Shown here one piece after another: positions 1 through 7,965 of a stretch of DNA of 55,041 bases (its first letter is position 1; each line of letters begins with the position of its first letter). Origin of the DNA: Oceanobacillus saliphilus (GTDB lineage: Bacteria > Bacillota > Bacilli > Bacillales > Amphibacillaceae); contig NZ_JALCZU010000016.1 of the NCBI RefSeq assembly GCF_023522835.1, positions 1 through 55,041 on the forward strand. The letters run 5' to 3'. Made by a program: the position numbers and the translations under genes. Below the pieces are notes generated by a model. The model was not told the origin of the DNA. It did not search any database and was given only the letters and a program-made list of their open reading frames with translations.

Positions 1-124
1 CCCGATGATGTACTTGGCACTTTCTTATGATCACCGTATCGTTGACGGTAAGGAAGCAGTCCAATTCCTTGTACGTATTAAAGAAATGCTTGAAGATCCA
101 TATGATCTATTATTGGAAGGGTAA
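1..124 (+). CDS. odhB: 2-oxoglutarate dehydrogenase E2 component (dihydrolipoyl succinyltransferase), C-terminal end
   Basis: Only the last ~40 codons lie in the window (first complete codon at position 2, stop TAA at 122-124). The translation contains the E2 acyltransferase catalytic motif DHRIVDG, in which the His and Asp act in acyl transfer to CoA, followed by the family's usual tail ending DPYDLLLEG. The tail resembles the succinyltransferase (E2o) more than the pyruvate dehydrogenase E2, so odhB is the best call, though the E2 subtype cannot be proved from 40 residues. The enzyme is the core of the TCA-cycle 2-oxoglutarate dehydrogenase complex. The gene ends just before a terminator shared with the convergent response regulator. 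Confidence 0.85.
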   Translation, partial: PMMYLALSYDHRIVDGKEAVQFLVRIKEMLEDPYDLLLEG

Positions 125-137
125 AAATATAAACAGA

Positions 138-175
138 AAAAATGGAAATCAGCCTCGAAGGAGATTTCCATTTTT
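138..175. terminator. Bidirectional terminator between odhB and the convergent response regulator
   Basis: AAAAATGGAAATC (138-150) pairs with GATTTCCATTTTT (163-175) around a 12-nt loop. A T-rich tract follows on the plus strand and the mirrored A tract serves the minus strand. The minus-strand gene's stop codon overlaps the right end. Confidence 0.8.
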
Positions 176-884
176 ATTTTAAATAGGGTTCCACATTTCT
201 CTCGTTTTTGGCTACATATTTATACATCGTAAGCGGTCTTCCGATATTTCCATACGATATATAGGTAGTGAGTACATCAATCTTTTCAAGAAAGGCAAGA
301 TATTTCCGGATAGATATTCTCGAAATACCTACCCCGTCAGCGAGTACTTCTGTTGAAAATCCGTCTGTGTCCAAAGAACCGATGTAATTGATAATCTGTT
401 CAAGGGTATTTTTTGTTAATCCCTTAGGTAAAACAGATTCTGAAGTAGTTTCTCTTAAATCAAGAAGGAGTTGATCAAGTTGTTCTTGACTTAATGATTC
501 TCGTTGACTGACAACTTTTTTTCTTTCTCTGAATGTGACTAGTGCATTTTTAAACCGATCAAACTGAAACGGCTTTATAATATAGTCAGTTGCCCCATTT
601 TGCAGGGCGCGATGAATGCTCTTGGTATCTGACGCTGCTGAGATCACAATGACATCAATATCAATTTGCTTTTGTCTTATATAAGTGAGAAGCGTAAACC
701 CATCTCCTTCAGGCATATAAATGTCCAGAAGAATGAGGTCTACATCCATATCTTTAATGAACTTCATAGCCTCTTTAACAGATGAAGCAGCCCCTTGCAG
801 ATTAAAACCGTCGATTTCATTCAGATACATCCTATTTACTTGGGAAACCATAGGGTCATCCTCAACAATCAGCACATTAATCAT
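174..884 (-). CDS. Response regulator, CitB/DcuR/DctR family
   Basis: 236 residues. The N-terminal receiver domain (about 1-120) has the acidic pair at D9-D10, the phospho-acceptor D54 in DLILLDIYMP, the switch residue S82 and the conserved K104 in IKPF. The C-terminal part (about 155-220) is the small winged-helix/HTH seen in CitB-family regulators of C4-dicarboxylate and citrate uptake. Its start overlaps the stop of the upstream kinase by a few bases, so the two are translationally coupled. No carboxylate transporter gene is in the window, so the regulated target is unknown; neighbouring odhB suggests TCA-cycle acids only by association. Confidence 0.88.
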   Translation of the reverse strand: MINVLIVEDDPMVSQVNRMYLNEIDGFNLQGAASSVKEAMKFIKDMDVDLILLDIYMPEGDGFTLLTYIRQKQIDIDVIVISAASDTKSIHRALQNGATDYIIKPFQFDRFKNALVTFRERKKVVSQRESLSQEQLDQLLLDLRETTSESVLPKGLTKNTLEQIINYIGSLDTDGFSTEVLADGVGISRISIRKYLAFLEKIDVLTTYISYGNIGRPLTMYKYVAKNERNVEPYLK

Positions 885-2496
885 CTTTATTCTCCTCAGG
901 TGGAATTTCCAATAATACTTTCATAGCAGTTCCTTGTTTGTTACCTGATTCAATCTCTAATTCTCCATGGAATTTTTCGACAGCTTGCTTTAACAAAAAC
1001 AATCCATAGCCACGGTTTGTCCCTTTAGTGGAAAAACCTTTTTCAAAAATCTTATTCAATAGGTTATCTGGAATACCTAGTCCAGTATCATTAACTTCTA
1101 TATTAATCGTATCATCTTGTGGATAGATTAAAAAGGAAACTTCTTTTATGTCTGATAACTGGACTGCTTCAAAAGCATTTTCAATTATACTTCCCGTAAT
1201 TGTTATAAGTTCGTGTATATTGGAATCATTTACTTCATTGGTTAAACTGGTCTGTCCATCAATAGAAAAAGTGATGCCCAACTCCCTTGCTTTACTCATT
1301 TTTCCAAGAAGAAAGCCTGCAAATACTGGATGTTTTATTCGTTGGACGATATAGCCAATCTCTGTCTGATAATTATCAACCATGCTAGGAATGAATTTTT
1401 CCAATTCTTCGTATTTTTTCATATGCAACATACCTAATATAACATGCAGTTTATTTTTAAACTCATGGGAATGTGCTCTTAATGCTTCCGAGTAATTCTT
1501 AACACCTGTCAGTTGTTCCGATAGCTGGTTAATTTCGGTTTTATCACGGAATGTTGCAATTCCACCAACAATTCCATGATCGATATAGATAGGGGCGCTA
1601 TTAATTAAGACAGTATTTCCATAAAAATCCTGCTCGTGGTTTTCTTCGGGTTTTCCTGTCCGTACCACTTGAGCGAAAATAGGCATATAATTTTCAATAG
1701 GTTCTCCAGTTATATCTTTTGAATCACTGACATTCATCAGCTTTAATGCCTCTTTATTCACTAGCGATATTTCTGCATCTTTGTTGACAGCAATAATTCC
1801 TTCTTTAACCGATTCAAGCATGATGCTTCTTTCTTCCAGTAATTGAGCTATTTCTTTTGGCTCCAGACCGAACAATATTTTTTTAATATATTTGCTTAAG
1901 AAAAAAGCACCGATTGATCCGATAACTAATTGTATAATAATTCCATTGTTGATAATCCGCTGACTTTGACTAATTTGCTCCTGAACAGTATCGAGAGAGA
2001 TACCAACAACCACGACACCAATCTGCTCATCTATTTCATTTGTAACTGGTGTAAATACTCTCATACCGAGACCTAACGGGCCCTGTTCAATAGAAAAATA
2101 TTCCTCCATATTTAAGGAATCCTGTGCGTCCTCACGATTATAAAAGGATTTTCCAACCTCTTCAGCCAAAGGATGGGATAGTCTAATCAAATTCATATCC
2201 AGGACTACAATGAATCCTGTATCAGTCAGTTCTCTCATTTCATTGGCATAATTCTGAATTCTTTCCGGTGGCTGATCACCTTGCAAACCGTCTATAACAA
2301 CGTCAGAATGCGCAACCATTCTCGCAATATCCTGAACTTTTTGTGAAAGGTGTTCTTGTGTCCGGTTTTCGATATAATTACTAAGAAATACATTGGTAAC
2401 AATAACGGATATAAGTACAATCAAAAAAACGAGTAATAAAATCAAAGTCTGTAATTTTAGGGATCTTTTTTTATCTGGCTGAAAAGGAGTCCTCAT
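877..2496 (-). CDS. Sensor histidine kinase, CitA/DcuS/DctS family
   Basis: 539 residues from the ATG at 2496. I chose this start because AAGGGG lies 9 nt upstream; a longer frame to 2577 has no ribosome binding site. Layout: TM1 about 15-38, extracytoplasmic Cache/PDC-like sensor about 40-178, TM2 about 181-200, cytoplasmic PAS about 215-325, then the SpoOB-type phosphoacceptor region with H342 or H344 in AHSHEFKNKLH, and a HATPase domain about 425-535 with an N box (ENAFEAV), DTGLGIP and a GYGL lid. This is the architecture of fumarate, malate and citrate sensors. It forms an operon with the response regulator. The ligand cannot be told from sequence. Confidence 0.88.
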   Translation of the reverse strand: MRTPFQPDKKRSLKLQTLILLLVFLIVLISVIVTNVFLSNYIENRTQEHLSQKVQDIARMVAHSDVVIDGLQGDQPPERIQNYANEMRELTDTGFIVVLDMNLIRLSHPLAEEVGKSFYNREDAQDSLNMEEYFSIEQGPLGLGMRVFTPVTNEIDEQIGVVVVGISLDTVQEQISQSQRIINNGIIIQLVIGSIGAFFLSKYIKKILFGLEPKEIAQLLEERSIMLESVKEGIIAVNKDAEISLVNKEALKLMNVSDSKDITGEPIENYMPIFAQVVRTGKPEENHEQDFYGNTVLINSAPIYIDHGIVGGIATFRDKTEINQLSEQLTGVKNYSEALRAHSHEFKNKLHVILGMLHMKKYEELEKFIPSMVDNYQTEIGYIVQRIKHPVFAGFLLGKMSKARELGITFSIDGQTSLTNEVNDSNIHELITITGSIIENAFEAVQLSDIKEVSFLIYPQDDTINIEVNDTGLGIPDNLLNKIFEKGFSTKGTNRGYGLFLLKQAVEKFHGELEIESGNKQGTAMKVLLEIPPEENKDD

Positions 2497-2623
2497 TACA
2501 TGCATCCCCTTCAAATGGTATATATACCGTGGGTTTGTATTCATCCTAATTATGATGCAAAAGTGATAGTTGTGCAAAATGTAAGCGCAATAGTGGCGAA
2601 TTAGTTTTTACCATAAATTATTA

Positions 2624-2637
2624 TATAAACGCTTGCA
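2624..2637. promoter_or_regulatory. Candidate cre (CcpA) site upstream of the two-component system
   Basis: TATAAACGCTTGCA differs at two positions from the near-palindromic cre form TGTAAACGCTTACA. It lies about 130 bp upstream of the kinase start, between it and the divergent cold-shock gene. Carbon-catabolite control would suit a carboxylate-sensing system, but the site is judged by eye only. Confidence 0.35.
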
Positions 2638-2777
2638 TTTTATTTTGAAAAAAGTTAAAGTTAAAATAGCAAAAGGAAATTGAAGTTTGAATAATACTTT
2701 ACGATTCTTGTTCAAGAGGTGTAAAAGTATTTATGATTCAATTACTTTGCACGATATTGTATAAGGAGGTCATTTAA

Positions 2778-2975
2778 ATGACTGGTAAAGTAAAATGGTT
2801 TAACGCAGAAAAAGGTTTCGGTTTTATCGAGCGCGAAGATGGAGATGACGTATTCGTTCATTTCTCAGCAATCCAAGCTGATGGTTTCAAAACGCTTGAA
2901 GAAGGTCAAGAAGTTGAATTTGAAATCGTTGAAGGTAACCGTGGACCACAGGCTGCTAACGTAACTCGCCTGTAA
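2778..2975 (+). CDS. Cold-shock protein (CspA/CspB family)
   Basis: 65 residues forming a single five-stranded cold-shock domain. RNP1 (KGFGFIE, about 13-19) and RNP2 (VFVHF, about 26-30) are intact, so single-stranded nucleic-acid binding is expected; these proteins act as RNA chaperones and antiterminators. Length and sequence match Bacillus CspB/CspD. An AAGGAGG ribosome site lies just upstream. About 200 bp of AT-rich DNA precede it; a weak TTGCAT-N16-TAAAGT promoter at 2634-2661 would give a leader of about 110 nt, which is typical of cold-shock mRNAs but unproved here. A terminator follows immediately, so it is probably monocistronic. Confidence 0.95.
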   Translation: MTGKVKWFNAEKGFGFIEREDGDDVFVHFSAIQADGFKTLEEGQEVEFEIVEGNRGPQAANVTRL

Positions 2976-2990
2976 TATATAATAATTATA

Positions 2991-3025
2991 AAGACTTGTC
3001 TCTTTTATGGGATAAGTCTTTTTTT
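2991..3025 (+). terminator. Terminator of the cold-shock gene
   Basis: AAGACTTGTC pairs with GATAAGTCTT (one G-T pair) across a 10-nt loop, followed by seven T residues. A TGCATAAGTGCA-family repeat begins right after the T tract. Confidence 0.85.
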
Positions 3026-3079
3026 GGCAATTAAAAAAGTATAAAACTTTCCTAATTGCATAAGTGCAATTAAGGCTGT
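3026..3079 (+). repeat. TGCATAAGTGCA-family dispersed repeat, copy A
   Basis: Begins GGCAATTA right after a terminator T-run. It holds a 5' arm GCAATTA, a complementary middle arm TAATTGC, and then TAATTGCA-TAAG-TGCAATTA, so the middle arm can pair either backward or forward. The core TGCATAAGTGCAATTAAGGC is shared with copies near 13.3, 32.0 and 36.0 kb and partly with an inverted one at 6.4 kb. Confidence 0.6.
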
Positions 3080-3084
3080 AATGT

Positions 3085-3260
3085 GTGTTCAAAAAGGAGG
3101 ATAAAAAGGACCGGTCGGCGTCGCAACGTCCTGTTGCGACGCCGACACTAGCACGTCCTGTGCGTCGGAAGTTCAAGGCGGCGTAGCTCTCCCCGCACCG
3201 GAGTGTACATTAAAAGGTACATGAGGAGCGGAAAATCAAGCATTCGTGCGAAATTCAAAG
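3085..3260. repeat. GC-rich intergenic repeat with two hairpins sharing a GTCCT loop
   Basis: A perfect 14-bp stem (3114-3127 with 3133-3146) closes the loop GTCCT, and a second small stem GCAC/GTGC (3151-3163) closes the same loop. GTTCAAGGCGGCGTAG follows; a diverged copy of that phrase occurs at about 38.76 kb. The base composition differs sharply from the AT-rich surroundings. No ORF is convincing here. Resemblance to interspersed repeats of other Bacillaceae is from memory. Confidence 0.6.
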
Positions 3261-3311
3261 TGTCATTTTTAACGGCAGTTTTGCACATCTTATACGGAGA
3301 TGGGGGATTGA

Positions 3312-3998
3312 ATGTCTTCATTTGACTGGAAATCAGAAGCTGAAGCTCAATGGGATAACAGGGCGTCCTTTTGGAATAAAAAAAGCAGGAACATGTGGGA
3401 TAACGGAAGCAGAAAAGATATTGTGCCTTTGGTGTCCAACCATTTGAAAAAGGGAAGTAAAGTTCTCGATATCGGATGTGGCGATGGTTACGGCTCCTAT
3501 AAATTATATGGATACGGTTTTGATGTTACCGGAATCGATTTATCCAAAGAAATGATTCAATTAGCAAAATCCGGAGTGAAGGAAGAAAATATTACCTTCA
3601 TGCACGGGGATGTTAATGATATTCCTTTTGAGGACAATTATTTTGATGCAATCCTGGCAATTAATGTGCTTGAATGGGTAGAAGATCCATTACGGGCGTT
3701 GGGTGAATTAAATCGTGTTGTAAAAAATAATGGCATGCTTTGTGTAGGAATACTAGGACCAACGGCTGGTCCTCGGGAAAATAGTTATCCTCGTCTTTTA
3801 GGCGAAAAGGCGATCTGCAATACAATGATGCCCTGGGAGTTCAACAAAATGGCTGCAGATTTAAACTTGAAATATGCAGATGGTTTTGGAGTCTATAAAG
3901 ATGGCGTTCAAGATCAACATTATGAAAATCTCCCTATAAAATTAAAACAGGCGCTAACATTCATGTGGGTGTCGATGTTACAGAAGGAGGGTGAATGA
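3312..3998 (+). CDS. Class I SAM-dependent methyltransferase
   Basis: 228 residues. Motif I VLDIGCGDGYGS (about 50-61) is the glycine-rich SAM loop, followed by the acidic residue of motif II in VTGIDLS and by GDVNDIPFEDNYFD, the usual adenine-contact region of methyltransferase_11-type enzymes. The start has GGGGGATTGA upstream. The substrate is unknown: this fold covers menaquinone, tRNA and small-molecule methylation. The small downstream gene begins within the last codons of this one, so they are probably co-transcribed. Confidence 0.85.
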   Translation: MSSFDWKSEAEAQWDNRASFWNKKSRNMWDNGSRKDIVPLVSNHLKKGSKVLDIGCGDGYGSYKLYGYGFDVTGIDLSKEMIQLAKSGVKEENITFMHGDVNDIPFEDNYFDAILAINVLEWVEDPLRALGELNRVVKNNGMLCVGILGPTAGPRENSYPRLLGEKAICNTMMPWEFNKMAADLNLKYADGFGVYKDGVQDQHYENLPIKLKQALTFMWVSMLQKEGE

Positions 3999-4299
3999 AA
4001 TCGATAAAAAAGAAATGGAAAAACAAGTTATTGAAAACTACCAAAATGATGAAAGAATGATGATTTTAATATACTCCCAGTGGTGCATCAATAATGGGTT
4101 AGAACCAATTAAGCTTTATGAAGAGGCATATCCGAATCAGGTGAAGAATGAAACCATGGCAGAGGTGCTTGAAACGACGGTACCTGCTAATGAGTCAGAA
4201 GAAATTCCTAATCAGACGGTATTGAATGTGCTGCAACTATTTGGTAATGACGATTTAGCTTTTATTGTCCAGAAATACATAGAAAAGCGGGAAAAATAA
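3991..4299 (+). CDS. Conserved-looking small acidic protein of unknown function
   Basis: 102 residues, mostly helical and acidic, with no domain I recognise. It opens with a Lys/Glu-rich helix and a segment around ILIYSQWCINNGLEP that looks conserved-protein-like. The only canonical in-frame start near the beginning is the GTG at 3991, which abuts the AAGGAGG at 3984-3990 with no spacer. An out-of-frame ATG at 3995 has better spacing, so the real initiation site is uncertain. It overlaps the methyltransferase stop, which implies translational coupling. Confidence 0.65.
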   Translation: MNEIDKKEMEKQVIENYQNDERMMILIYSQWCINNGLEPIKLYEEAYPNQVKNETMAEVLETTVPANESEEIPNQTVLNVLQLFGNDDLAFIVQKYIEKREK

Positions 4300-4317
4300 C
4301 TTCCCGCTTAAGTGCTG

Positions 4318-5196
4318 TCATCCTTGTTCAAAAAGCTTGATCAGTGCCTGTGTACCACTATCCTGCTCCCCTTTTTCAGCCAGCTCTTTGTATAATTTTA
4401 GAGAAAGGGATAGACCTGGGGTGGACAAGCCTAATTCTTCAGCCGATTCAATTGCAATTGTCATATCCTTAATAAAATGTTTCACATAGAAACCAGGGGC
4501 AAAGTCGCGCTGGAGCATGCGGGGCCCAAGCTTTGAAAGCGAGAAGCTTGCAGCAGCGCCAGTCGTAATGCTCTTCAGAACGCTTTCAGGGTTAAGGCCA
4601 GCCTTTTTCGCGTAAACGATAGACTCACAAACACCTATCATGTTGGAGGCAATGGTAATTTGATTAGCCATTTTTGTATGCTGACCAGCGCCGGCTTCTC
4701 CTTGGAGGATAATATTCTCCCCGATTACTTCAAACAGAGGAAGGAGGTTTGCGAACGCTTCCTCGTTGCCGCCGACCATAATGGCTAGCTTCCCGGTTTT
4801 GGCACCAATATCACCTCCGGAAACAGGAGCATCCAAGGCATTTATCTCTTTCTCTTTCGCTTTTTTATAAATTTCTTTTGCTAATGATGGCTTGGAAGTT
4901 GTCATATCGACAGTGTACGATCCGGCTTTTGCATGCTCCAAAATTCCGTCTTCCCCATAATAAACTTCTTCAACATCAGAAGGATAACCTACCATCGTGA
5001 TAATTACAGTTGAGTTGGATGCAAGCTCTGCAACGGATTCCATCCATTTAGCTCCATTATCTAATAATTCCTGTGATTTTTCCTTTGTACGTGTATAGAC
5101 ATTCACCGGATACCCTGCATTCATCAAGTTCCTAGCCATACTCTTGCCCATCACGCCTGTACCGATAAATCCAATAGTGGCATCTGTCGAAAGCAT
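4318..5196 (-). CDS. NAD(P)-dependent beta-hydroxyacid dehydrogenase (3-hydroxyisobutyrate dehydrogenase family, YkwC-like)
   Basis: 292 residues from the ATG at 5196, chosen because AAGGAG lies about 9 nt upstream; a longer frame to 5250 lacks one. The Rossmann motif GFIGTGVMGKSMA sits at about 7-19. DAPVSGGDIGA is the family substrate-binding signature, and the catalytic lysine lies in GAGQHTKMANQ. Members oxidise 3-hydroxyisobutyrate or reduce tartronate semialdehyde and related beta-hydroxyacids; which one is not evident. The length matches the family. It is convergent with the small gene ending at 4299, with little intergenic space. Confidence 0.88.
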   Translation of the reverse strand: MLSTDATIGFIGTGVMGKSMARNLMNAGYPVNVYTRTKEKSQELLDNGAKWMESVAELASNSTVIITMVGYPSDVEEVYYGEDGILEHAKAGSYTVDMTTSKPSLAKEIYKKAKEKEINALDAPVSGGDIGAKTGKLAIMVGGNEEAFANLLPLFEVIGENIILQGEAGAGQHTKMANQITIASNMIGVCESIVYAKKAGLNPESVLKSITTGAAASFSLSKLGPRMLQRDFAPGFYVKHFIKDMTIAIESAEELGLSTPGLSLSLKLYKELAEKGEQDSGTQALIKLFEQG

Positions 5197-5572
5197 AAAT
5201 TTAATTCTCCTTTTATCGTTAATATATATTCTAATTCTACAAAAACACATTAAAATCCTGCTTTTATAACGTAAAATTTAGTCGAAAGAAATAATACCAA
5301 GATTTAACGGATAACTTAAACGCAACGGGTGTATAAAATGAAACGATTATAAGAGCGATTCGTAAGAGAATAAAATAAAGCTTAGGCACAGATTTATTTA
5401 GAAGGTTTTGTTCATGTTTAGGTTTCAGGAAGAGCTCAGATGTATGAACATATCGAGGATGACATTTCATATATTGACATGATTTGGGAGCGGTAATCGG
5501 GAATCATTACAAAGCTTTTACACATAGTATAGATAGCACATAACTATCGGTAATAATGGAGGAGGATATCCA
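5197..5572. other. Intergenic region between divergent genes, little recognisable
   Basis: AT-rich and without a convincing gene. A weak promoter for the YteA gene may be TTACAA (5507-5512) with TATAGAT at 5528. An 18-codon frame (5440-5496) looks faintly coding but is too short to call. Confidence 0.4.
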
Positions 5573-6241
5573 GTGATTACAGAAGAGCAACTTACAGAAT
5601 GTAAAGCTGTTTTAATGGAGAGGCAAGCGGAACTAATTGTGCATATGAAGGATCATTTTGGCATGAAATATGAATTTGCTAAAGAAACTGTGAGTGAATT
5701 ATCTAATTACGATAATCATCCCGGTGACACAGGTACGGAGCTTTTTGAAAGAGAAAAGGATCTCGCTCTAAATGAACATGCCGAGAAAGAATTGGAAGAA
5801 ATAAATGAAGCATTGCATGCGATTGAGGAAGGGACGTATGGAATATGCAGTACATGTGGAGCTGATATACCGTTTGAACGATTAGTTGCAATCCCTGCCA
5901 CAGATAAGTGTCTGGAACATGCTAAAAATAATACGTTTGATAATCCTCGAACAATGGAGGAGGAAGTATTTAGCCCAAACATCAATCCGAATGAAGTCAC
6001 AGATGAAGAGCAGGTTGGCTATGACGCTGAGGACACATGGCAGGAAGTCAGCAGATATGGAACCTCCGAAACGCAATCAGATCTTTATGGTGACAAGGAT
6101 CATTATAATGATATGTTTGCAAATAGTGATGATCGCGTCGGAGCGGTCGAGGATGTGGAAAATTTCCTGGCTGCAGATATTCACGGGAAGTTCAGTGGAG
6201 TAACTCCAAATCACAAAAAATACGAAGAAGATCTGGAATAA
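5573..6241 (+). CDS. yteA: YteA-family / DksA-TraR-like zinc-finger protein
   Basis: 222 residues with a GTG start that has GGAGGA six nt upstream. The first ~120 residues carry a coiled-coil hairpin and the DksA/TraR-type zinc motif with CSTC and a following Cys in TDKCLEH. The C-terminal half is acidic, polar and probably loosely structured. This matches the YteA family found in sporulating Bacillaceae. A role in sporulation or stress is known only by family association and the target is unknown. A strong terminator follows, so it is monocistronic. Confidence 0.85.
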   Translation: MITEEQLTECKAVLMERQAELIVHMKDHFGMKYEFAKETVSELSNYDNHPGDTGTELFEREKDLALNEHAEKELEEINEALHAIEEGTYGICSTCGADIPFERLVAIPATDKCLEHAKNNTFDNPRTMEEEVFSPNINPNEVTDEEQVGYDAEDTWQEVSRYGTSETQSDLYGDKDHYNDMFANSDDRVGAVEDVENFLAADIHGKFSGVTPNHKKYEEDLE

Positions 6242-6244
6242 ATG

Positions 6245-6272
6245 AAAGACTCCTTCAAGAAAAGGAGTCTTT
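6245..6272 (+). terminator. Terminator of the yteA gene
   Basis: AAAGACTCCTT pairs perfectly with AAGGAGTCTTT around a 6-nt loop. The T tract is short. Confidence 0.8.
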
Positions 6273-6366
6273 ATGTCTGCTTGCCGTGCCTATTCTAATC
6301 TCTCCCCAATATATTCAACATAAACTAGTTACCAAATAAAGCTTTAACAGTATATTCTATAAACTG

Positions 6367-6413
6367 AGAAAACTTGGCAAGCGTCAAACTTTTGGGCGAA
6401 TGCCTTAGTTACC
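6367..6413 (-). repeat. TGCATAAGTGCA-family dispersed repeat, partial copy B (inverted)
   Basis: Read on the minus strand it begins GGTAACTAAGGCATTCGC, runs through CAAAAG and ends CCAAGTTTTCT. ACTAAGGCATTCGC and CAAAAG match copy C, and CCAAGTTTTCT matches copy E. The TGCATAAG core itself is missing. It starts right after the htr terminator T-run, as other copies do after theirs. Confidence 0.5.
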
Positions 6414-6443
6414 AAAAAAAGAAGGGGGAATTCCCCTCCTTCT
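6413..6443 (-). terminator. Terminator of the htr protease gene
   Basis: On the minus strand GAAGGAGGGG pairs with CCCCCTTC around AATT, followed by seven T residues. Confidence 0.85.
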
Positions 6444-6465
6444 AAATAGTGATGATGGTGTGTGA

Positions 6466-7761
6466 CTACCGGTTTAATTTCTCCAGAACCAATGTAGTTG
6501 TGTGACGTTCACCATCACGAATGTACTCTACTTCGATATTATCGCCAATTTTGGTTTCGGAATATAGATATTTTCTAAGCTCGAGTATAGTAGTTACTTC
6601 CTGGCCATTGATTTTAGTAATTACATCAAATTGCTGTAATCCTGCATCATCTGCAGGTGAACCTTGCTGGACATTGGCGATGACCATTCCACCTTCTATA
6701 TCATTTGGAAGCTGGATTTCATAACGGAACTGGGGAGGTACCTGATTCAGGGAAGCAGTACTGATACCTATCAATGGACGTGCCACTTCCCCTTCTGTTT
6801 CGAGTTGTTCCATTAAAGGAAGTGCTGCATCAATTGGAATCGCAAAACCGATACCTTCTACTGAACTTTGGGCTATCTTCATGGAATTAATCCCAATCAC
6901 TTCCCCGTCTGCGTTTACGAGCGCACCACCACTATTACCTGGATTAATGGCAGCATCCGTCTGGAGAACCTCTGTAACCCAGTCAGCTTGACCATCACTG
7001 TTGGTATCCACATTAACGGAGCGGTTCAACCCACTGATAATTCCTTTTGTGACGGTATTGGCAAAATCCAAACCCAATGGATTCCCGATGGCAAGGACGG
7101 TTTCACCAACCTGCAATTCGTCGGATGAACCAAGATTTGCTACGCGATCTACTTTTTCACCATCAATTTGCAAAACTGCTAAATCTGTCAATGCATCCCC
7201 TCCCAGAACTGTTGCAGGAATGCGTTCCTCATCATTCAGAACGATTTCCACTTCCTGGGCTCCGTCAACAACATGTTGATTCGTAACGACGTATGCATTT
7301 CCATCTTCCTTCTTATAAATAATCCCTGATCCAGTGCCAGCTTCCTGGCTGCCTGTCCAGACGCTCTGTTGTTGAAGGTTTACGACCCCGACTACAGTTT
7401 CAGCAACCTCGCTGATATTTGTGGAAACATCAGCTTCTTCTGCTGCGAGTGTCGTAACAACCTCAGTAGCAGTAGTATCACTACCTGTATCATCACTGTT
7501 TTGGGAAGTTTCATTCAACGGAATAACATTATAGCTAAACAGCAATGCAACAATGATGCTTGCAATAACCCCTCCAATCATTCCTCCGAATACGGCAGCT
7601 GTCCAGTTCTTCCTGTTTTTTATGTTCCTTCTTTGTTCCGACTTTTCGGTTTCCTGTGTGTGCGCATTTTCCTCAAGTGCCTCATGATCTACAGGATCTG
7701 TATCACTTAAATGCTCAGAATCTTCATGTAATCTGTTTTCTTGATCATGATTATCCATCAT
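6466..7761 (-). CDS. htrB: HtrA/DegP-type membrane-anchored serine protease
   Basis: 431 residues. A charged cytoplasmic N-terminus (about 1-52) precedes one TM anchor (about 53-78), a low-complexity linker, a trypsin-like protease domain with the triad H163, D193 and S277 (GNSGGA), and a C-terminal PDZ domain (about 330-425). The active site is therefore outside the membrane, where it degrades misfolded secreted proteins. AGAGGTGATTG precedes two consecutive ATGs, so the start could be 7761 or 7758. It is divergent from cssRS, the arrangement of htrB in B. subtilis, and that is why I use this symbol. Induction by CssR under secretion stress is expected. Confidence 0.9.
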   Translation of the reverse strand: MMDNHDQENRLHEDSEHLSDTDPVDHEALEENAHTQETEKSEQRRNIKNRKNWTAAVFGGMIGGVIASIIVALLFSYNVIPLNETSQNSDDTGSDTTATEVVTTLAAEEADVSTNISEVAETVVGVVNLQQQSVWTGSQEAGTGSGIIYKKEDGNAYVVTNQHVVDGAQEVEIVLNDEERIPATVLGGDALTDLAVLQIDGEKVDRVANLGSSDELQVGETVLAIGNPLGLDFANTVTKGIISGLNRSVNVDTNSDGQADWVTEVLQTDAAINPGNSGGALVNADGEVIGINSMKIAQSSVEGIGFAIPIDAALPLMEQLETEGEVARPLIGISTASLNQVPPQFRYEIQLPNDIEGGMVIANVQQGSPADDAGLQQFDVITKINGQEVTTILELRKYLYSETKIGDNIEVEYIRDGERHTTTLVLEKLNR

Positions 7762-7825
7762 CAATCACCTCTATTTTTAATGTATAAGTCAATTATAATA
7801 AGGTGCATAGGAATACGTTTGGGAT

Positions 7826-7851
7826 AAATGTGGAAAAAATGTGTAAATGTG
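7826..7851. promoter_or_regulatory. Triple AAATGTG repeat in the divergent htr/css promoter region (candidate CssR sites)
   Basis: AAATGTG occurs at 7826-7832, 7837-7843 and 7845-7851. On the minus strand the sites lie just upstream of where a -35 would sit for the TATAAT at 7797-7792, which has no good -35 and so looks activator-dependent. On the plus strand they lie upstream of a weak TTGGTG-N16-TATGTA promoter for cssR (7864-7891). Binding by CssR is inferred. Confidence 0.5.
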
Positions 7852-7965
7852 TCATTATACGTATTGGTGTAAAGTTTTGATAAGATATGTAAAAATGGAT
7901 ATATACAGAGTTAAAGGATATAACACAAGATATAGATATAAATACGTGAAAAAGGTGACGGTAAT

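Noticed and set aside
2865-3176. A 103-codon minus-strand frame across the cold-shock gene and the GC-rich repeat
   Set aside because: It is antisense to a clear Csp gene and runs through a terminator and repeat hairpins, with no ribosome site.
5440-5496. An 18-codon frame reading MYEHIEDDISYIDMIWER upstream of yteA
   Set aside because: Too short, a stop lies just before it, and there is no homologue I recognise; it could be a gene remnant but cannot be supported.
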